The notes under the pieces: generated by a model | Database searches by the model: none | What the model was told of the DNA's origin: nothing | What the model saw: the letters and a program-made list of their open reading frames with translations, nothing else | NCBI GenBank assembly: GCA_036839715.1 | Contig: DAITDU010000004.1 | Location: 18,519 to 82,518 of the forward strand | Length of the DNA: 64,000 nucleotides | Source of the DNA: Thermocaproicibacter sp002410755 | GTDB taxonomy: Bacteria > Bacillota > Clostridia > Oscillospirales > Acutalibacteraceae | Direction of reading: 5' to 3' | In this document: in pieces, positions 16,955-25,019 of the stretch | How positions within the stretch are numbered: position 1 is the first letter of the stretch | Layout of the letters: each line of letters begins with the position of its first letter | Translations under genes and position numbers: made by a program

Positions 16955-19129
16955 TTAAGTGCGCCGGATTGAAACTACACCGTCTATTTTGGAAAGGCGC
17001 GCCATGATATTTTTCAGCTGTTCAATATTGCTGATGGAAATGGTTGCGGAAATGAAAGCGCCCCCGTTTTTCATCTCCCGTGAATTCAGGGAATGGATAA
17101 AAAGGTGCATGTTAAAGAGCTGCTGCGTAATATCCGCAAGCAGGCCGGGGCGATCCCCTGCAACGATTTCAAGCGTTGTCTTAAACTCCTCATGCACTTC
17201 GCCCACCCACCGAACTTTCACCCATCGCTCCGGCTCCGCTGCTTCACTGATGACGGCAGGCACGTTGGAGCAACCGCGTTTGTGAATGGAAACCCCAAAC
17301 CCGCGTGTAATAAAGCCAATGATATCGTCGCCGGGCAGCGGATTGCAGCAGTGAGCAAATTTAACAAGGCAGTTGTCCATTCCGTCTACAATAATGCCAA
17401 CGGGATTTTTGGCTGGGGAAGAGTGCTTTTCCTGTACAGACGGTGTAAGAGCTACGGTATGCTCCTTCTGCCATGCATCCTTGATTTTCGGCATGATTTT
17501 CCAGAGGGAAATCCCACCATAGCCGATTGCGGCATAAAAGTCGTCTGGCGAATTAAAGCTGTTGCGCGGGCCGATTTTCTTCAGGATGGAATTCAAGTTT
17601 TCTTCTGTAACGGAAATATTATCCCTGCGAAGCTCACGTTCCATTTCCGCTCTGCCTTCGACAATGTTGTCGCCGCGCTTCTCACGCTTAAACCATGTGC
17701 GGATTTTGTTCCTGGCTTCGCCTGTCTTGACGATTTTAAGCCAGTCGCGGCTGGGGCCGCGCGCCTCTTTTGAGGTCAGGATTTCCACAATCTCGCCGGT
17801 TTTTACTTTGTAATCAAGCGGGACAATGCGCTTATCTACCTTCGCACCAACCATACGGTTTCCGACAGCGCTGTGAATTGCATAGGCAAAGTCAATGACG
17901 GTAGAGCCCATCGGCAGGTTAATCACGTCGCCGCGCGGTGTAAAGACGTAGACTTCCTCCGGCACAAGGTCCGATTTAATCATCCGGACAAGGTCGGTCA
18001 CATCTTCGCTGTCTTTTTCATTGTCCAGCATCTGCCGGATCCAGGAAAGACGCTTTTCAAAGGAATCCTCTTTCCCGTCTGTAATGCCGAGCTTATATTT
18101 CCAGTGTGCGGCAATTCCATATTCGGCGGTATGGTGCATCTCCCAAGTGCGGATCTGCACTTCAAACGGGATGCCTTCCTTACCAATAACCGTAGTGTGA
18201 AGGGACTGGTACATATTGGGCTTTGGCGTAGAAATATAGTCTTTAAAACGGTTCGGCAGCGGGCGGTACATATCGTGGATAATGCCGAGAACGTTGTAGC
18301 AGTCGTTAACTGTATCTACAATGACACGAACAGCATAAATGTCATAGATTTCATCCATCGAGCGGCCCTGTACAAACATTTTACGGTAAATTCCGTTGAT
18401 GCTCTTAACGCGGCCTTCCAGGTAAACGTTAGGGATTGTCAGGGAAACGCGGTCACGGATACGCTTCTGCGTAAGCTCAACAAAGCGTTTCCGCTCACTG
18501 GCACGCAACTCCAGCCCATTTTCAATTTCTCTGTAGGCATAAGGGTCAAGGATCCGCAGGGAAAGGTCCTCCAGCTCTTCTTTCACGGCACGAATGCCGA
18601 GGCGGTGTGCAATCGGGGCATAGACTTCCATATTCTCAAGGGCTTTGTCGCGCTGTTTCTGTGGATCCCAAAATTCGCTTGTGCGCATATTGTGCAGCCG
18701 GTCGGCAAGTTTGATGATGATAACCCGGATATCTTCACTCATGGCCATGAGCATTTTGCGGAGGTTTTCCGCCTGCTGCACTTCGCGGGAGGAATATGGG
18801 ATTCGTCCGAGTTTTGTAACGCCATCGGTCAGGCTGGCAATCTCGGGGCCAAATTCCTTGCGGATTTGTTCCAGCGTTACAGGAGTATCTTCTACCACGT
18901 CATGCAAAAGGCCCGTTGCGACAGATTCGGTATCCATGCCAAGCTCTACCAGAATACATGCCGCGGCCACGGGGTGGGAAACATATGGTGCGCCGGAAAG
19001 GCGCTTCTGATCCTTGTGTGCTTCACAGGCAAGGCAGTACGCCCGTTCAATCACGCCAAGGTCATAATCACGGCCGCTGTTCTTAATCAGCGAAGCCAGG
19101 TCGTCAAACGTTTTCAGCTGTTCCGCCAT
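16955..19129 (-). CDS. rel: Bifunctional (p)ppGpp synthetase/hydrolase Rel
   Basis: 724 residues, full-length long RSH protein. HD hydrolase domain (about 30-180, with SHPVAA and LLHDVVEDT), RelA/SpoT synthetase domain (about 225-340), TGS (about 390-450), a conserved Cys-containing region (HCCNPLPGD) and C-terminal ACT domain. Both active centres look intact, so it should make and degrade the alarmone. The ATG at 19129 has AGGTGG five bases before it. It overlaps recJ by 26 bases; both read from the promoter at 21229-21257. Confidence 0.97.
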   Translation of the reverse strand: MAEQLKTFDDLASLIKNSGRDYDLGVIERAYCLACEAHKDQKRLSGAPYVSHPVAAACILVELGMDTESVATGLLHDVVEDTPVTLEQIRKEFGPEIASLTDGVTKLGRIPYSSREVQQAENLRKMLMAMSEDIRVIIIKLADRLHNMRTSEFWDPQKQRDKALENMEVYAPIAHRLGIRAVKEELEDLSLRILDPYAYREIENGLELRASERKRFVELTQKRIRDRVSLTIPNVYLEGRVKSINGIYRKMFVQGRSMDEIYDIYAVRVIVDTVNDCYNVLGIIHDMYRPLPNRFKDYISTPKPNMYQSLHTTVIGKEGIPFEVQIRTWEMHHTAEYGIAAHWKYKLGITDGKEDSFEKRLSWIRQMLDNEKDSEDVTDLVRMIKSDLVPEEVYVFTPRGDVINLPMGSTVIDFAYAIHSAVGNRMVGAKVDKRIVPLDYKVKTGEIVEILTSKEARGPSRDWLKIVKTGEARNKIRTWFKREKRGDNIVEGRAEMERELRRDNISVTEENLNSILKKIGPRNSFNSPDDFYAAIGYGGISLWKIMPKIKDAWQKEHTVALTPSVQEKHSSPAKNPVGIIVDGMDNCLVKFAHCCNPLPGDDIIGFITRGFGVSIHKRGCSNVPAVISEAAEPERWVKVRWVGEVHEEFKTTLEIVAGDRPGLLADITQQLFNMHLFIHSLNSREMKNGGAFISATISISNIEQLKNIMARLSKIDGVVSIRRT

Positions 19130-21200
19130 TGTTTCCACCTGCCTTACAAAATGATTGAAGAGCAAAGGACAGCGGGGATTTCTCCAGACTGATCTTGCCT
19201 TTTACCGGAAGGAGCTGTACAGAATATGTAGTATTGCCGGATCGCTTGCAGCGGATAAGGCCACAGTCTGCAAAAACGGCAAGGGCTGTTAAAAGCTTTG
19301 CAAAGCCGGGGCCGCCTTTTGGCAACCGGTGGAACAGGTCTTCCGCTGTTCCGCGGTATCCCCCACCGCTGCGCAATGCCCGGTAGATGGCCGCACAGTC
19401 ACTGCGCACCGGCAGAAGAGCTGCCGCTTCATCCGCAGTGAGCGGTTCCCCCCGGCGGAACTTCTCATATAGGGCACGCCCGCGGATCATCTCGCCGCCA
19501 TCGTCTCCCGCAAAACGGATATCCCGTATGACAATGGAAAGCATTTCCCGTCCTTCATAGGTGCGCGACTGAAGCTCAACAGCCAAATCGACCGTATCGC
19601 CTGGGTGGTAGGTGAATTCTTCCAGTGTTGCCCCAAATCTCATGCAGGTAACGGAAGTATCCTTTTTCCGGACGGTAAGGCGCAGATGCTTTCCTCCTCC
19701 AACCGGTGTGATTTCTGCAATGGTAACGCCAAAAAGCCCAAAGAGAGGATTGGGGTTCCCAGTGCCGAAAGGCTCCAGGGCATGCAGACTCCGGGGAATC
19801 TGGACACTGAGTTTTTCCGGCTTCAGCACGAGGTCAATCCGGAGGGAAGGCACCGGCATCGGTTCAGGCAGTGATGCCGCATAGCGGTTCAGGCCTTCGC
19901 GCAGGGCTTTCAGATTGGAGGCTGGGAGCGTCATGCCAGCAGCCATGGGGTGGCCGCCGAACTTGGTAAGCAGGGAGGAACAGGAACAGACCGCATCAAA
20001 AAGGGAAAAGCCTTTTACACTGCGCCCGGAGCCTTTTGCAATATCGCCGGAATAGGAAAGGACGACGCATGGTTTGCCGTAGTGTTCCGTAATATGCGCT
20101 GCAGCAATACCAATTACACCATGGTGCCATCCTTCTCCCGCAACAACAATCACACGGTCAAGAAGCAGGGACGGGTCAGCGTCAAATTTTTCTGAAATTG
20201 CCTTCAGCACTTCTGCTTCGGCACAGCGGCGGGTACCGTTGCATTCCCCGACTTTCGCAGCAAGTTCACCCGCTTCGTCGGGAGAATCAGTTGTCAAAAG
20301 ACGTACTGCAAGGTCGGAAGAATCCATGCGCCCGGTTGCATTGATACGGGGTACCACGGAAAATGCCACCCCTGAAGCCGTCAGTTCCCTGTGGTCCATC
20401 CCTGCAATTTCCAACAGCGCCCGCAGTCCGACACGGTCTGTACGGGAGATCGACGCAAGTCCGGCCTTTACCAGCAGTCTGTTTTCCCCGGTGAGCGGCA
20501 CGACGTCGCCGATTGTGCCAATGGCAGCCAGGTCAGCGTAATTGTCAAGCAGCGCATCCACCCCGGCTTCCGGCCCTTCCAGTGCCGAGAGGAGCTTAAA
20601 GGCAACGCCTGCACCAGAGTATTCCCGGAACGGGCATTTGCTGTCTTCCCTCCAGGCGTCAACAACGGCAATGGCTTTTGGCAGCACATTGCGCGGACGG
20701 TGGTGGTCGGTAATGACAGTATCTATGCCAAGGCTGCCTGCATAATCAATTTCTGATACGGATAATATTCCATTATCTACCGTGACAATCAGCTTCACGC
20801 CCTGCGCGGAAAGCGTGTCAATCGCTTTCCGGTTCAGGCCATAGCCTTCCTTTTCACGGTCCGGGATATAATACATAACATTCCCGCCGCAGGATTCAAG
20901 GTAAGAGTACACCATTGCGGTAGCGGTCACACCGTCGGCATCATAGTCGCCATAAACAGCTATCTTCTCAAAGCCGTCCAACGCAGCGGAAATGCGTGCC
21001 GCAGCCTTTTCCATATCGGGCAGCAAAAGGGGATCGGAAAAAGAGCCGCTGCCTGAAAGCAGCTTCTCCACTGCCTGCGGGCTTTTAATGCCGCGTGTTT
21101 GCAGCAATACGGCAAGAAGCGCCGGGATTCCCATTTCTCCGGCCATCTTTTTAGCAGCTTCACGGTCATATGGCAATATCTGCCATTTTTCGACGCTCAA
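19104..21200 (-). CDS. recJ: Single-stranded-DNA-specific exonuclease RecJ
   Basis: 698 residues from a TTG at 21200 with AGGTGG five bases upstream. DHH phosphoesterase core: DYDADG (85-90) and ITDHH, then a DHHA1 domain with GGHPMAAGM, an OB-fold, and a C-terminal extension of about 130 residues. Degrades single-stranded DNA 5' to 3' in recombination and repair. The open frame extends to 21260, but that stretch holds the -35 and -10 boxes of the operon promoter, so the longer start is wrong. First gene of recJ-rel. Confidence 0.95.
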   Translation of the reverse strand: MSVEKWQILPYDREAAKKMAGEMGIPALLAVLLQTRGIKSPQAVEKLLSGSGSFSDPLLLPDMEKAAARISAALDGFEKIAVYGDYDADGVTATAMVYSYLESCGGNVMYYIPDREKEGYGLNRKAIDTLSAQGVKLIVTVDNGILSVSEIDYAGSLGIDTVITDHHRPRNVLPKAIAVVDAWREDSKCPFREYSGAGVAFKLLSALEGPEAGVDALLDNYADLAAIGTIGDVVPLTGENRLLVKAGLASISRTDRVGLRALLEIAGMDHRELTASGVAFSVVPRINATGRMDSSDLAVRLLTTDSPDEAGELAAKVGECNGTRRCAEAEVLKAISEKFDADPSLLLDRVIVVAGEGWHHGVIGIAAAHITEHYGKPCVVLSYSGDIAKGSGRSVKGFSLFDAVCSCSSLLTKFGGHPMAAGMTLPASNLKALREGLNRYAASLPEPMPVPSLRIDLVLKPEKLSVQIPRSLHALEPFGTGNPNPLFGLFGVTIAEITPVGGGKHLRLTVRKKDTSVTCMRFGATLEEFTYHPGDTVDLAVELQSRTYEGREMLSIVIRDIRFAGDDGGEMIRGRALYEKFRRGEPLTADEAAALLPVRSDCAAIYRALRSGGGYRGTAEDLFHRLPKGGPGFAKLLTALAVFADCGLIRCKRSGNTTYSVQLLPVKGKISLEKSPLSFALQSFCKAGGNNGGTAENV

Positions 21201-21228
21201 ATATTCCACCTGCCCTGTATATTGTTTT

Positions 21229-21257
21229 ATTATAGCATCCCAACTCCTTTCATTCAA
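21229..21257 (-). promoter_or_regulatory. Sigma-A promoter of recJ-rel
   Basis: Minus strand TTGAAT (21252-21257), 17-bp spacer, TATAAT (21229-21234). Transcription should begin near 21222, leaving about 20 bases of leader before the TTG start. Confidence 0.75.
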
Positions 21258-21292
21258 CAAGGTACCCCTTTAAGCGCCAAAAAACGAAGCGA

Positions 21293-21316
21293 GCCCGGCA
21301 GGGAAACCTGCCGGGC
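21293..21316 (-). terminator. Terminator after the coat gene
   Basis: A 10-bp G+C stem with a GAAA/TTTC tetraloop (21293-21302 with 21307-21316); a run of six T follows on the minus strand ten bases later. Confidence 0.75.
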
Positions 21317-21355
21317 AGCCTGTGCCTCCGAATCAAAAATAAACTGACGGTAATT

Positions 21356-21655
21356 TCAGCACTGTGATTTTGCGTTCTCAAATTTCTGTTTTGCCTGCTG
21401 CACTTTCTGCTGGTCTGCTGCTGGAGTTGGATACCAGCCGCGCTGCTTCATCAGGTCAAACACTTCTGCCTGAATCTGGTGCTCTTCACCGAGGAGACGG
21501 AGAAACTGGTCACGCACGTTTGGTGTTGCACACTCGTTTGTAAATGTGTTATAGGTGTCTGTAATAAATTTTTGGGATGCAAGGACATCATTCATCATAT
21601 CTTTCTCCGGAATGCTGCTTGCAGCCTGGTTTCCGCTAATCTGTGAAAATTCCAT
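21356..21655 (-). CDS. CotF-family spore coat protein
   Basis: 99 residues. A helical, ferritin-like CotF domain with the family features EKDMMNDVLASQK and the EE-Q motif around residue 58; a Gln/Lys tail ends in Cys. CotF-type proteins are spore coat components in Bacilli and Clostridia; assignment to the coat here is by family. It follows a related smaller gene by 14 bases. Confidence 0.85.
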   Translation of the reverse strand: MEFSQISGNQAASSIPEKDMMNDVLASQKFITDTYNTFTNECATPNVRDQFLRLLGEEHQIQAEVFDLMKQRGWYPTPAADQQKVQQAKQKFENAKSQC

Positions 21656-21669
21656 TGTTTTGTTCCTCC

Positions 21670-21855
21670 TCAGCTTAAAAAGCTCATGAGCTGGTCATAA
21701 TGTGCCTGGTGCTTCTGCGCAATGGAGTCGCATTCCTGCTTGAGTTCTTTGTCGCTGCACATCTGCGAGTAAACTTTCATCTTGGAAATGATGGTTTGTT
21801 CGCTTGCCAGCTGGTCCTCAATAGCAGTTAATTCTTTTTCCGTAATCTGTGCCAT
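21670..21855 (-). CDS. Small CotF-like helical protein
   Basis: 61 residues from the ATG at 21855. Two predicted helices resemble the first half of the CotF/ferritin-like domain: a Glu-rich helix, then a QMCSDKELKQ segment as in coat proteins. Probably a coat or spore-associated protein co-expressed with the CotF gene downstream. A GTG at 21867 is less likely because it overlaps the GGAG site. Confidence 0.7.
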   Translation of the reverse strand: MAQITEKELTAIEDQLASEQTIISKMKVYSQMCSDKELKQECDSIAQKHQAHYDQLMSFLS

Positions 21856-21933
21856 TTTCTGAACCACTCCTTTTTTCTGAAAAACTTTTATATATTCAGC
21901 CTTTCGGCGAATAAGCAGCAGTTGAGGCGGCTT

Positions 21934-22305
21934 TTATGTAGCCTCCCGCATCTTCTGCCTTCCGCCGAGCCCAAAGCTGACGGAAAGTGCCTGATCCACT
22001 CGTGACATGGACTGTGTATCAAGCGTCCCCATGCGCTCTTTCAGGCGTTGCTTGTCGATTGTGCGGACCTGTTCCAGAAGAACAATGGAATCTTTCGCAA
22101 GACCGGTTTTCCGCGCATCAAGCAGGATATGGGTTGGCAGCTTTGCTTTGCCGCGCTGGCTTGTAATGGCGGCGGCAATCACCGTGGGGCTGAACCGGTT
22201 GCCTACATCGTTCTGCACAATCAGCACCGGACGGATGCCCCCTTGTTCTGAGCCGACAACAGGGCTCAGATCTGCATAATAAATATCTCCTCTTCGGACT
22301 ACCAT
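21934..22305 (-). CDS. ndoA: EndoA/MazF-type mRNA interferase (PemK family)
   Basis: 123 residues, close to B. subtilis EndoA (116). Family motifs are complete: RRGDIYYADLSPVVGSEQGG, RPVLIVQND (catalytic Arg region) and the Ser/Thr in AAITSQ. It cleaves single-stranded mRNA at short sequences when not inhibited. In B. subtilis its antitoxin gene ndoAI lies directly upstream; no such frame is seen in the 298 bases upstream here. ATG with AGAAGGTG eight bases before. Confidence 0.9.
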   Translation of the reverse strand: MVVRRGDIYYADLSPVVGSEQGGIRPVLIVQNDVGNRFSPTVIAAAITSQRGKAKLPTHILLDARKTGLAKDSIVLLEQVRTIDKQRLKERMGTLDTQSMSRVDQALSVSFGLGGRQKMREAT

Positions 22306-22548
22306 AAGAATTTCACCTTCTGAATTGCTCCTGTATATTGCTTACAACGGTATTTTGGGCCCCTGCAAACCGAAATATACATCTGCAGTCCCGTTTTTAT
22401 AATATTAAGAACATGTTTCCAATGACATAAAGTCACAAGTTTTTTAATTTCCATTTTTGGAACCAACCGTCTTCTAGCAGGAAAAACAGCCGGTTTAAAA
22501 TTCTGACGCAATCCATGGTGAAAAAAGTTTTGCAGCTTATCCGGGCAT
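22306..22548. other. Intergenic stretch upstream of the toxin gene
   Basis: About 240 AT-rich bases. It holds the toxin's ribosome site and a weak interrupted palindrome TGAC-N5-GTCA near 22425. I find no convincing promoter, no MazE/NdoAI-like frame and no RNA gene. Confidence 0.4.
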
Positions 22549-22582
22549 AAAAATACCGGCGCTTTCCGGCGCCGGTATTTTC
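22549..22582 (-). terminator. Terminator after the DUF2304 gene
   Basis: A 12-14-bp stem (22551-22562 with 22569-22580 as core), strong G+C centre, with a run of five T on the minus strand. Confidence 0.85.
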
Positions 22583-22603
22583 AGCAGTCCTTGGTAATTT
22601 ATA

Positions 22604-22978
22604 TTATCTTTTATCAATCAGCTCACGCGGGTCTGTCCCCTTGTCCTGCTTTTTTGAAGTCAAAAGCGCAATTGTCTGCGTAAGGCCTGTTATCTGTTCA
22701 TCAATCCGTGAGAACTTCATCGTCATGCTGAATTGCTTCAGCAGAAGGACAAAAATGATGGCAAGATAAATCATATTGGCGGGTGACTGAAAGCCCAGGA
22801 GACCGGACAGACCAGTAAAAAGCTCCGGGAATAAACTCATCACCACAAGCAATACGGAAAACAAAGTCCACGAAACTGCATAGCCGATCTGCATTCTGCT
22901 CCTGCGGATTTGAAAGATAAAATAAACCATTGTGCCAACCGCCCCGACAATAAGGAGAATCCTCAGACCTAACGACAT
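22604..22978 (-). CDS. DUF2304 membrane protein
   Basis: 124 residues with three hydrophobic segments (about 4-22, 33-52, 64-85) and a cytosolic helical tail. Members of DUF2304 sit next to GT2 glycosyltransferases of the polyprenyl-phosphate sugar synthase type, as here, where the start overlaps the end of the GT2 gene by 10 bases. Possibly an anchor or accessory for the transferase; no activity is known. Confidence 0.8.
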   Translation of the reverse strand: MSLGLRILLIVGAVGTMVYFIFQIRRSRMQIGYAVSWTLFSVLLVVMSLFPELFTGLSGLLGFQSPANMIYLAIIFVLLLKQFSMTMKFSRIDEQITGLTQTIALLTSKKQDKGTDPRELIDKR

Positions 22979-23709
22979 ACTGCACTTTCCTTCTTTCCCG
23001 CTCTCTCCGGCGGCTTCAGCGGGCGGGCACTACCGCGGAAAGGCTGCACCAGCAGAATGGAAATCCCCATCCGGGCCATATAGCCAATACTGCGAGAAAA
23101 GCTCAGATAACTTTCCCCTGAACGGCGTTTATTCATTTTAACCTGAATTTCCGCAACTTTTGCCCCGCGCTTAATTAAGTAGCTTACCGTGTCCGGTTCC
23201 GGAGGATGATTAATCTGCGTTGCAAATTCACGGATCATCCGTCGGCTGTAAATTCGCATGCCGCTTGTCGGGTCTGTAATCCGACAGCCTGTTGTCACCC
23301 GAATGGTCCAGGTGAGCAGGCGGCTGCCCGCCATGCGGGCAGTATGAGGCTTTTTCCCTACCAGAAAGCGACTTCCGATTACAATGTCGTAGCCTCGGGA
23401 CAGCTTTTCTGCCATTGGTTCTATGTATTCCGCCTGGTGCTGGCCGTCGGCGTCGAACTGGATGGCTGCATCATAATCATACATATATGCGTAGCGCATC
23501 CCCGTCTGGAAAGCTCCCGCAAGGCCAAGGTTCACGGGAAGGCTGAGGAGATGGTAGCCATGCTGCCGGCAAATTTCCGCCGTGCGGTCACTGCTGCCGT
23601 CATTGACAACAACATAATCAAACTGCGGGCATACCCGGCGGAGGTTCTCAACAACCCAGACGATATTCTCCGACTCGTTATAAGCGGGGATAATAATTAA
23701 AACGTGCAA
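22969..23709 (-). CDS. GT2 glycosyltransferase, polyprenyl-phosphate sugar synthase type
   Basis: About 246 residues. GT-A fold with PAYNES near the N-terminus, NDGSSD and the DADGQH metal-binding motif, resembling DPM1-like synthases that load a sugar on polyprenyl phosphate. No C-terminal membrane segments; the DUF2304 partner could supply them. TTG at 23709 has GGGAGG ten bases before it; a GTG at 23721 overlaps that site. Promoter at 23776-23804. Product likely feeds a membrane GT-C glycosyltransferase. Confidence 0.85.
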   Translation of the reverse strand: MHVLIIIPAYNESENIVWVVENLRRVCPQFDYVVVNDGSSDRTAEICRQHGYHLLSLPVNLGLAGAFQTGMRYAYMYDYDAAIQFDADGQHQAEYIEPMAEKLSRGYDIVIGSRFLVGKKPHTARMAGSRLLTWTIRVTTGCRITDPTSGMRIYSRRMIREFATQINHPPEPDTVSYLIKRGAKVAEIQVKMNKRRSGESYLSFSRSIGYMARMGISILLVQPFRGSARPLKPPERAGKKESAVCR

Positions 23710-23775
23710 AAGCGCCTGCACCTCCCTTGCCCCAGGTTCCAGATTTTCAGAGCATAAATAACATAATCTAAATTT

Positions 23776-23804
23776 ATTATATCACAGAGGCATACGCCCT
23801 GCAA
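23776..23804 (-). promoter_or_regulatory. Sigma-A promoter of the GT2-DUF2304 pair
   Basis: Minus strand TTGCAG (23799-23804), 17-bp spacer, perfect TATAAT (23776-23781). It sits in the gap after the GT4 gene's stop codon. Confidence 0.7.
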
Positions 23805-23815
23805 AGCGGGAAAAA

Positions 23816-24961
23816 TTACAGTTCTTCCCACGGGATATTTTGCAGGGCATCGCAGGTGGATGACACTGTGAAAACCTTATCCACTTTTTGCCGGGCGGCT
23901 TCTGCCGCAGCATGGCGCCGGACTGGATCGGAAAGGATATCCTTCAGCGCCTCCGCAATGGATTCCGGGCTGCCGTCCGGCAGGACTGTCCCATATTCCG
24001 GGCCGGAAATGAGTTCCCTGTTCCCGCCGCATGCCGTAGTAATAATATAGCAGCCGCAGGCGGCAGCTTCCAGCATAGAGGTAGACATCCCCTCACTTTG
24101 GCTCGGCAGGCAAAAAACGTCGCTCGCTTTCAGCAAAGCAAATATTTCTTTCTGGGGAAGGTTCCCCAGCACCCGTATGCGGTCACCGGACGAACACAGT
24201 TCTTTTTCCAGCGGGCCAAAACCGGCAAATGCCGCTACCGGGGCATCCGGCCCCTCCGGCAGAAGGCACACGGCTTTAGCAAGGTTCAACACACCTTTTT
24301 CCTCTACGAGGCGCCCCGTAAACAGCACCACCGGCCTCCCGGTCGGCAGATGGTAGCGTGAGCGGACAGAATTCCGGTCTACGCCGTGAGTCTCTTTTTC
24401 GATCTGCGGCAAATCAATGAAATTGTACAGCACGCCTTTTGCGTCGATTTTAAAATGTTTCAGCCATTCACAGCCAGCATGGCTCACCGCGTAAAAAGCA
24501 GGCACCCGGCTCCGGAGAACCGACGTGATAAAATGCTCATACCATTCGCCGCAGCGGTTCCAGAACGGGCTGCCGATATTCAGGTGCCCTGCGCCATGTT
24601 CAATCAGGATAAATTTTTTATGCTGCTTATGGCAACGCAGCGCTGAGAAAAAAGAGAGCGGGTAAAACCGTGTCTGGACAACAATACGGTCTGACCGGGC
24701 CAGAAACTTATCGAGCGTCCGGTAAAACGCCGGGCCCGCCTCTACGACAGGGAAACGTCCGCTGAGCGCAAGGAATCCGGGCACACGGATAACCTCAATT
24801 CCGTCCTTATCGGTCTCCCGCTCCGGCAAACCGGGACGGGCACTTGTAACAACAACAGCATGTTCGCCGCGCGCTGTCAGCTCCTTTGCAAGGTTGTGCG
24901 TGTAGCGCTCAACTCCGCCGGGAACCGGCAGATACTGCGCCGTAATAAAACAATAGGTCAC
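23816..24961 (-). CDS. GT4-family glycosyltransferase
   Basis: 381 residues, GT-B fold. The N-terminal acceptor domain opens with the glycine loop PVPGGVERY; the C-terminal half has FTGRLVEEKGV and the nucleotide-sugar motif SQSEGMSTSMLEAAACG with its conserved Glu residues. Cytosolic. Likely adds a sugar in cell-surface glycan or teichoic-type polymer synthesis; donor and acceptor unknown. GTG start with GGAG eight bases upstream; follows the DUF2142 gene by 58 bases. Confidence 0.88.
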   Translation of the reverse strand: MTYCFITAQYLPVPGGVERYTHNLAKELTARGEHAVVVTSARPGLPERETDKDGIEVIRVPGFLALSGRFPVVEAGPAFYRTLDKFLARSDRIVVQTRFYPLSFFSALRCHKQHKKFILIEHGAGHLNIGSPFWNRCGEWYEHFITSVLRSRVPAFYAVSHAGCEWLKHFKIDAKGVLYNFIDLPQIEKETHGVDRNSVRSRYHLPTGRPVVLFTGRLVEEKGVLNLAKAVCLLPEGPDAPVAAFAGFGPLEKELCSSGDRIRVLGNLPQKEIFALLKASDVFCLPSQSEGMSTSMLEAAACGCYIITTACGGNRELISGPEYGTVLPDGSPESIAEALKDILSDPVRRHAAAEAARQKVDKVFTVSSTCDALQNIPWEEL

Positions 24962-25019
24962 ATTTTCAGCTCCAGTTGCATATCTTCAAGCTTCAGGTCT
25001 CTTGCTGCGTTACTTAGGT

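Noticed and set aside
17873..19192. A 439-codon frame opposite rel, and similar long frames opposite adh (1860-2948) and pheT (31713-33233)
   Set aside because: Low-complexity, basic translations without domains; each lies fully across a well-supported gene on the other strand.
22299..22511. A 70-codon frame upstream of the toxin, as a possible antitoxin
   Set aside because: The product is basic and lacks the ribbon-helix-helix or AbrB-type pattern of NdoAI/MazE; no ribosome site.
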